Positions 57,429-64,000 of a DNA stretch of 64,000 bases are shown here, piece after piece. Positions within the stretch are counted from its first letter, which is position 1, and every line of letters starts with the position of its first letter. A program made the position numbers and the translations under genes. The notes beneath the pieces are model-generated. The model had not been told where the DNA came from, searched no databases, and was given only the letters and a program-made list of their open reading frames with translations. The stretch is from Symsagittifera roscoffensis (taxonomy: Eukaryota; Xenacoelomorpha; Acoela; Convolutidae), in assembly GCF_963678635.1 (NCBI RefSeq), contig NC_087065.1, positions 10,995,579 to 11,059,578 of the forward strand, read 5' to 3'.

Positions 57429-57565
57429 CAGTATTTAGACAAATACTGTTTCAACCAATCAGAATCGAGACAAAGAAGAAGTTAATAAATAATTATTATT
57501 TATTTTGGATTATTTATGTCTTTTCTCGATTCTGATTGGTTCATACAGTATTTGTCTAAATACTG
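57429..57565 (+). repeat. Short inverted-repeat element (MITE-like)
   Basis: Arms of about 45 bp (CAGTATTTAGACAAATACTG at the left end, its complement at the right, extending through CCAATCAGAATCGAGA) around an AT-rich centre. A related reverse copy is at 45400-45510. Confidence 0.75.
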
Positions 57566-57595
57566 GCTGCACTCCGTCTAGTTGAATAAGAAACA

Positions 57596-57900
57596 ATTTC
57601 TAAGAAGGGTACTTTGGCCGCATGCGCTGCGCGTTATTAGAAATATAGAATTTCCACACAAATTTATTATTCCAATTATTTCAAATCCCTTGTTTTCACG
57701 GAAAAGAAGTCGCAGCTGATATAGTTTTTTAAAACTCAAGATTTCTAAGAAAATATTTCTAAGAAGGGTACTTTGGCCGCATGCGCTGCGCGTTATTAGA
57801 AATATAGAATTTCCACACAAATTTATTATTCCAATTATTTCAAATCCCTTGTTTTCACGGAAAAGAAGTCGCAGCTGATATAGTTTTTTAAAACTCAAAA
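57596..57900 (+). repeat. 159 bp tandem duplication
   Basis: ATTTCTAAGAAGGGTACTTT begins at 57596 and again at 57755. About 145 bases are identical by eye, so it is recent. It includes the hairpin-like GCATGCGCTGCGCG. Confidence 0.9.
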
Positions 57901-59506
57901 AACCCACCGAGTCCAAACTTTCCGCCATTTTCATTAAACGTCGAAACGAACTCACTTAACAATAAAGAACGACGCGAATCGAAGCTTGATCTTTTCGCAA
58001 TTTTCGTTCCAACTATTGAAAATTAAATTATAACAAACTTCTTTCTGCCATGATTCGAAACACATTAAAAACTCCTGAATAAATTTATTCAGTGTCGAGA
58101 AAAACCGATTCAAAACTTTTTTTGAATCGGTCAAAACTTTTAGTTTTTTTTCCAACTTTCAAAGCAAGTAACGAATATACATGCTCGAGGGTTGGTTTTT
58201 AATTCAACCCAATTTTCGAAAAAAATCTTTTGGTGGATTGGTTTCTTAGTTTTCGTGCTCACAGGATTTTTACGGTGGCTGAAAAACGAGTCTAACTACA
58301 CTGCTCGTTTTATAATTTCATACCAAAAATGTAAAGCGCTTTTTTTATGCGTGGTAAATTCTTCCGCACAACCAAATTGTTCCAAATTGAGTTGCGGCTA
58401 CCTCATTGGTCTTATTAAATCTGCACACTATATTTTCAGCTTATAATTTATTTTGTCAATATTTTGATTAGCCAAAAACTATTCGAGACCAGTTAATGGC
58501 GGTGGGAACATTCAGGGCTCTGCCCTGATACGAGCAGTCTTGTTATTGCTTAAAATCCCCGCACTCACAATGTTAAGCTCAGAGTTACAGATTTTATGTC
58601 TACTTATGCAGCCTTGTTCCGTCTTTCGAAGAAACTTCGAAATATTTATAGTTGGAGCGGTTTTTGCACAATTTTGTATTCAGTGAATTTTCGAAAACAA
58701 CTTTTATTCTTAAAGATCTGTTGTCGGTTATGCCTTACTCACTAATGTCTTACGCTTTTGTATAGTTTTTCCATCACTCCACGCGCAAAAAACGGCAGTA
58801 TTTTGAAATCAGTGAAACGAAAAAACTTTATTAAATTTTTCAATAGATGTTTTCACAACCTGTAGCGGTTTTGGGGGGCGGGGCTAGGGGCGAAGCGGAT
58901 GTTTTTGCCCTAATGGATTCGACCCTCTGACTACCCAAGGGACCCCCTCTTTGGTACTATTTTAAGACCTCTATTTTTGGCTATCTGACTCTCAAATTTT
59001 CTAAAGGCGCATTTGGCGTCAATGTATACTATTTTTGAAGTAACAACGCTAGCCGAGAAAACACGATTTTTCGGTCAAGACTAATCAAAAAGTGTCAAAA
59101 ACGCCTGTGTTGGCCTGTTTTTTAAAAAACAGAGTCTTTTTACTGATTTAAGAGAGCTCGGAAAATCAATTTAGTCGATCTAAAAAAAGTCGACAAAATG
59201 TCGACTTAAAAAAAGTCGATCTCAAAAAAAAGCCGTTTTTGGGCATTTTGATTTTTTTTGACAAAAAAACGCGGTTTTTTGGCACGCGCCCCCTACAAAA
59301 TTAGTATATATTGGCGCCGAAAAAAAATTTAGGATCGGTCGGCCCAAAATGGATTTCTTAAAAAGTACTAAAGAGGGAACCCTTTGGGTCGGCAGGGGGT
59401 CGAATCCCTGAGTTGGGGGGAAGGCGTCCGCCCCCCCTTAATCCGCCCCCCCTTAATCCGCCCCTTCGTAGTAGTGCACCATGGTGTTTTCGTGCATATG
59501 TTTCAG
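57901..59506. other. Unassigned host/repeat sequence
   Basis: Contains the repeat at 58508-58547, a small hairpin at 58107-58134 (CCGATTCAAAA and complement), and the dispersed repeat at 58870-59470, which ends in a short TTAATCCGCCCCC tandem. No gene supported. Confidence 0.4.
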
Positions 59507-59649
59507 ATATTACTCATATTGCTTAAACTTCAAGTGCGCCAGTAATTTTTTACTCTCTCTGCTCTACCATGCAAAGACAGTTCCCCCGAAAGGCCGTATT
59601 GTCAAGGCTTTCATGGTCATCAGGGAACCCATGCACATACTTCTCTCCG
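59507..59649 (+). CDS. Internal exon with carbohydrate-sulfotransferase-like motif
   Basis: Flanked by ATGTTTCAG (AG 59505-59506) and G|GTAAGA (GT 59650-59651). The open frame reads YHAKTVPPKGRIVKAFMVIR, then EPMHILLSG. The pattern, a hydrophobic strand then R-E/D-P with Ser a few residues later, is the 3'-phosphosulfate (PAPS) binding segment of Golgi sulfotransferases. The usual Arg two before Leu-Leu-Ser is Ile here. Entry phase 2, exit phase 1. The protein would transfer sulfate from PAPS to a glycan in the Golgi. The 45846-45956 membrane-anchor exon is a candidate first exon. No other exons found; gene or pseudogene unresolved. Confidence 0.5.
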
Positions 59650-59651
59650 GT

Positions 59652-60217
59652 AAGAATCAAGAACCTTAATTACAATTTTCAGCCTAATTTCTAAGCTAAG
59701 TTAAGATGTTTTGAACGTTTATCTCGACATTTTACTCATTTTGCTAAGCATTAGATTTCCTAAAATATGAAAAGAGACAACAAAGTGCTCAAATCTGATT
59801 GGTTAAAATTAAATACAAGAGCGCGTCGATCCAGCAATTCGTGCAGTTAGAAAATGATGAGCTGTTATTACATTTAGGTGAATTAAGAGAAAAGACTCCG
59901 CATAGCTAAGTACTTGCTTCCGACCGCCAACCACTTAAGTTCTGAAGTTGGTATTTGAATTGGTCTTCTGATCGAATTACTGACGAATCTAGGCAATAAT
60001 CAAAGTTAGCTGTCATAGTATCTAAATTTAGTTCATGTTTCAATTCTAGTCGTGTTATCTATTTCAATTATCTGTCTGGCGCTAACCGGTATTTAACCTT
60101 CGGAGTTTGTCTGTCACCTTCGGATGACAGCCATCTTATTGTCTCCTACTTACTTTCTGAACTACGGTTTGCTTATTAACAAGACATTTAATTCATACAT
60201 CCAAACCGTCTTTTCAC
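59652..60217 (+). other. Intron sequence and probable 5' LTR of the right-hand Gypsy element
   Basis: No coding. A TATTTAA box is at about 60089. The stretch ends TTTTCACA immediately before a primer-binding-like TGGCGCAGCC, so the right part is probably a 5' LTR. Its left boundary cannot be fixed without the 3' LTR, which lies outside the window. Confidence 0.45.
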
Positions 60218-61318
60218 ATGGCGCAGCCAACAGGCCAAAGTGGGGGGAAGAACCCACTGGGAATTACATCGTTTTGGCCATCGACGCTCGCAGAACCACC
60301 AATGCTATGGGAGTTCTGGTTCAATCGTTTTATATGGGGGATGGTGGCCAAACATAGTATAAATCCACGGAATTTCTATTATGCCAGTACGTTAACAGCA
60401 GCGCAAATTGTAGATCTACCAGAGGAAGTCGATGGGAAAAATCGTCTGGCGTCGGAGCAAACGCTTATCTCAAATTTGTATTTGTGCCTGGGAGAAAAAG
60501 GACAGGATGAGCTACATAAAAGAAAACCACACCTGGATCTAGCTGCAACAAGGTACTCTCGAGTTTTGGATACTATCGAAACCGAATTTCGGAAGGAACG
60601 AAACGAAACCTACGAAACATTCCAACTATTGGCACGGAAGCAACAAATAGGAGAATTGCTGGAACAGTTCCACTCAGTGTTGAGTGGGCTAGCCGCTCGA
60701 TGTAATTTTGGAGCATTGGAGACCAGGATCTTGCGGGATGTGTTCATCGTAAATATGAACAATAGGGAGGCCCAAAACGAGCTATGCCGCTCGACGAAGA
60801 CACCAGAGGAGGTGTATCGTATTGCACTTTCATATGAACGTGGATTCAAATATGCTAAGTCATACGGATCGATAACCGGGGGAGGAACTAGTGGAAATGC
60901 CGGCGGAGCTGGTGCGTTCCAAATCAAGACGGAACCAGTGGGGGCCATCCGAGGTGGTTACAGAAACAACAGACAGCGGGGCCGCGGATCGTTTAGGGGG
61001 AGAGCAGACATGAGAGGGGGTGGTTCCAGAAGATGCTATAACTGTGACCAACCCAATTTTACTCCGGAGCACATCACAACGTGTCCAGCGAAAAATGCTA
61101 CGTGTAACTTCTGCAGGAAGACGGGACATTACGAGAGGACTTGCAGGGGAAAGCGAAATAATCGGGGAAGACCGGCAGTGGGACTGATTCAAAATCAGGA
61201 AGATATGGAAACTACTGAAGTAGACGACGCGGAGGACACATATTCCCAGCACGAGAACTCCGTCGGCTGGGTTAATACGCCGGTCAAGAAACAACCGGTC
61301 AAGAAACAACGATCGTGA
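60218..61318 (+). CDS. Ty3/Gypsy gag
   Basis: 366 codons, intact. It opens with MAQPTGQS and the LWEFWFNRF segment typical of Gypsy gag N-termini. It then has a helical capsid-like region (about 60-225) and an RGG-rich basic stretch (about 245-270). Two zinc knuckles follow at about 273-311: an atypical CX2CX8HX3C and a canonical CX2CX4HX4C. It ends with a duplicated KKQPVKKQ and TGA (61316-61318). The pol frame continues in the same register directly after this TGA. An internal Met at codon 29 is an alternative start, since the first ATG overlaps the PBS. It packages element RNA. Confidence 0.9.
   Translation: MAQPTGQSGGKNPLGITSFWPSTLAEPPMLWEFWFNRFIWGMVAKHSINPRNFYYASTLTAAQIVDLPEEVDGKNRLASEQTLISNLYLCLGEKGQDELHKRKPHLDLAATRYSRVLDTIETEFRKERNETYETFQLLARKQQIGELLEQFHSVLSGLAARCNFGALETRILRDVFIVNMNNREAQNELCRSTKTPEEVYRIALSYERGFKYAKSYGSITGGGTSGNAGGAGAFQIKTEPVGAIRGGYRNNRQRGRGSFRGRADMRGGGSRRCYNCDQPNFTPEHITTCPAKNATCNFCRKTGHYERTCRGKRNNRGRPAVGLIQNQEDMETTEVDDAEDTYSQHENSVGWVNTPVKKQPVKKQRS
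60219..60228 (+). promoter_or_regulatory. Primer-binding-site-like TGGCGCAGCC
   Basis: Directly follows a CA and matches the TGGCGCAG start of many Gypsy PBSs. It overlaps the gag ATG at 60218-60220. Confidence 0.5.
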
Positions 61319-64000
61319 GGTTCGGATAGCTCAGGGGATTACGTTGTTATGGCCATTAAATCTCGGAAGGAAACAGAGCTAAAAGTGGCCGGCTCTCGAC
61401 TACCAATTAAGGTAAACGGAAAACAAACAAACGTGTGGATAGACAGTGGATCAACGATTTCGATATTCACCATTGGGGAATTGAAACGGACATTGGGCAC
61501 CGCAGGCGTCAAGGTGAAGGCACCGGCACCGGAGGATGAGGAGTTCAGGGATTACGGAAACAACCCATTACGACTACTAGGAACGATGGACGTACTATTA
61601 GAAACAAACGGATGGGTGATCAACGCAAATATCAGAGTGATTGGAGGAAGCAGACCATCAATTATTGGACGAGACCTAATGCCAAATCTTGGGCTACAGA
61701 TCGTGCAGATGGCACCGGAGGGGAATGTGATGTCGGTACAGAGCGACCAAGGCACAGTCGAGGAGACGGATGTGGAGGACTCACTAGACAACTGGCAGAT
61801 CTACTTCAGTAAGCAGTTTGAAAATCTTTTTAACAGAGTCGGGAAAATTAAGAATTATAAGGTACACGCGGATTTTTTCGAAACGTTAACGCCAATTCAA
61901 CAAAAAGGACGTAGAGTGCCCATCACGTTGCAAGAAAAGGTTGATAAAGAAATTGATAAACTTTTACGGCAGGGACACATCGAAAAGCTAAAGGAATGTT
62001 CGGATAAATATTTTGTTTCCCCGATTGTAATAACAGTGAAAAAGGACGGATCAGTAAAATTAGCGCTAGAATCAAGGGAGTTAAACAAGCAAGTCCACAA
62101 AAACAAATACCAAATGCCGAATATAGAGGAGCTTATGGATACGGTAGGACAAACGATTAGCGAACGGAAATCAGGGGACATAAATTTTTCTACTATGGAT
62201 CTTACGTACGCGTACGGCCAATTACCACTTAGCTCGGAAACGAGCGTTCAATGCAATTTTTCGCTGGTGGGAGGAAAATCAACGGGCACGTACCGCTTTC
62301 GTGCGGGGTTCTACGGTCTTACTACCATGCCAGCTGAGTTTCAACGAGTAATGGACACGATTCTTGCGGAATTTCCGCAGGCACATGCTTTTATTGATGA
62401 CATCTTGGTGGTCACCAAAGGCACGGAGATCGAGCATATCTCGACTGTTGAAAAAATTTTGCGGAAGCTGGATCGCGAAAACATGGCACTTAAGCTCATT
62501 AAATGCCAATTTGCGCGGAAAGAATGTGAATGGTTGGGACACAAAATAACCCGTACAGGAGTGACGCCACTCGTCCGGAAAATAGATCCGATCGAATCGC
62601 TGAAAGCACCAAAAACGGTGTCACAACTTAAATCGTTCATGGGCTCCATTCACAGTTTGCACAAATATCTTCCGGCGCTCGCGGAATCATCAGCGTCATT
62701 ACGCCCCTTATTAAGCCGGAAAAACGATTTTGTCTGGAGCGATGAATGCCAAATATCATTCGAAAACCTGAAAAAGCAAGTGGCTAATATAGTGGAACTT
62801 CGGCACTTTGATATACACAGAGACACAAGAATTGTGTGTGACGCTAGTCATAATGGGCTCGGAGCGGTCCTTGAGCAACTAAATTCCGACGGTTGGCGGC
62901 CAATATCATTCGCATCCCGGTATTTGAACGCAGCGGAAAAAAATTACTCAACGAATGAATTGGAGATGTTAGCAGTTGTGTGGGGCGCGGAATACTTCCG
63001 AAATTATGTGCTGGGAAGAAAATTTTTAATAGTTACGGACCATAAGGCACTAGTGTCATTGCTAAATGGGAACAACAAAAAGAACAAAACAATGTTCAGC
63101 AGATTGACAAGATGGTTAGATCGTCTTATACCGTTCGATTTTCAAGTAGAACATAAACCCGGAGCAAAAATAGGACTCGCTGATTATCTTTCAAGGCACC
63201 CGTGTTTAAATCCTCAACCGATTAGCACCTACGATAGTATGTTTACGGTCGCGAAAATTAGTAGAATTAGATCCACCCTCGGATTTAGAAATAAACTCGA
63301 GTCTCCATCGGTAACTAAAAATAGACGCATTTGTAATATATCGAATAGAAAGCGACCGGTAGAGGGCGAGCGATCATGCGACGGAAATTGGACCAATCAC
63401 AAAGCGACGAATTGCATTCCCGGCAGGTCAATTGAGTTTAGCAAAAATTCAGTTGGGACTATTATTGAAGTTAACTTTGGTTACTCAAAATCTTTAAACT
63501 CGCCAATAAACATTAACAATTCAAGCAATTTAACCACGGAAAGGAAACTCAAGAAATTATTGGAACGACACCCTAGCATTAGCAGTAGTGATGATATAGA
63601 GGAGATTGATGTAAATATACAGGCGGTTACAACAGAAGTCCGGAGCACTAAAACCAACACTATTATTTCTATTCCGTCGGTTTACCCTGGTGAGAGTTAT
63701 CCACCGGTCAATCCGGAAAATAAAGTCATGTCTATTATACCAAGAAATTGTAAAGTAGTCAGCAAACAATCCGCTCTTCCCGAATTATTTAATCTTCGAT
63801 TTATAGAATCGCAATACCAGTCTGATCCACAGTTACAAGCTATTATCGAGTTAATTAAATCTAAAGACCCCCAGTTACACTCGAAAATTGCAGCAATGAG
63901 TAAGTACTTCGCACAGTATACTCAGGATTTCCACGTAAGAGACGGATGCCTGTGGATGGACGAGAGGCTAGTGATCCCTAATACTTTGCAGACGGCGGTG
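61319..64000 (+). CDS. Ty3/Gypsy pol (protease, RT, RNase H, start of integrase), open to the window end
   Basis: 894 codons without a stop, in the gag frame. The retropepsin site WIDSGST (Asp at about residue 42) pairs with SIIGRDL about 75 residues on. RT: LALESRELN, FSTMDLTYAYGQ, FRAGFYGLTTMPAEFQ, FIDDILVV (catalytic DD at about 362-363, Phe instead of the usual Tyr). RNase H: CDASHNGLGAVLEQ (Asp at about 508), NELEMLAVVW, VTDHKAL. A ~200-residue linker follows, then the first residues before the integrase zinc module (DGCLWMDERLVIP). The motif style fits the metazoan mag/K02A2.6-like branch. The first Met is codon 11 (61349), so pol may need UGA readthrough or reinitiation. Every catalytic motif seen is intact. 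Confidence 0.92.

Larger units (their letters stand above)
60218..64000 (+). mobile_element. Ty3/Gypsy retrotransposon, structurally intact as far as seen
   Basis: Gag and pol without disabling changes; the 3' part (integrase, 3' LTR) lies beyond the window. It sits just right of the sulfotransferase-like exon on the same strand. It is unrelated in sequence to the decayed Gypsy at 13-26 kb. Confidence 0.9.

Overview
This is an AT-rich, repeat-dominated stretch of animal nuclear DNA. A BEL/Pao element (a class known only from metazoans), two Ty3/Gypsy elements, a LINE remnant, GT-AG introns of a few hundred bases and TATA boxes all point to an invertebrate animal. I cannot name the species. 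There is no prokaryotic or organellar signature. A run of exactly 200 N (38386-38585) shows this is a scaffold with a gap.

Layout. (1) 1-4044: one long intact reading frame (14-3292, +) for a protein I do not recognise, followed by an all-purine tract and a TATA-bearing LTR-like stretch. (2) 4045-12936: a 4.39 kb head-to-tail duplication plus a 117 bp start of a third copy. Each unit carries a LINE reverse-transcriptase remnant and, on the minus strand, a broken relative of the 14-3292 protein. (3) 13210-25761, minus strand: a large decayed Gypsy element with a candidate LTR, a leader holding a 42 bp minisatellite, gag with two zinc knuckles, protease, RT/RNase H, integrase and a macro-domain tail of the TARG1/OARD1 type. 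A second copy of its own linker-integrase segment sits between gag and protease. (4) 25921-33736: another tandem duplication (3.9 kb unit), itself built of nested 1.1 kb repeats. (5) 33737-46850: host sequence with old diverged duplications, a pair of ~0.6 kb inverted repeats flanking a three-exon gene for a small secreted protein (40195-41364), and a promoter plus first exon of a type II membrane protein (45846-45956). (6) 46855-53985, minus strand: a BEL/Pao element with both LTRs, PBS and PPT, an internal deletion removing protease-RT-RNase H, a duplicated leader/gag patch and an extra ORF upstream of gag. (7) 53986-60217: host and small-repeat sequence with a sulfotransferase-like exon (59507-59649). 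(8) 60218-64000, plus strand: an apparently intact Gypsy element in which gag and pol share one reading frame, separated only by a UGA; the window ends at the integrase.

The mobile elements are unrelated insertions of different ages. The most unusual items are the unknown 1092-aa protein family with its LTR-element-like surroundings, the macro domain in the Gypsy polyprotein, the gag-UGA-pol arrangement at the right edge, the extra BEL ORF, the tRNA-like Pol III boxes inside the BEL LTRs, and the self-derived patch insertions in both decayed retroelements. Statements of homology rest on motif reading by eye; no searches were run.
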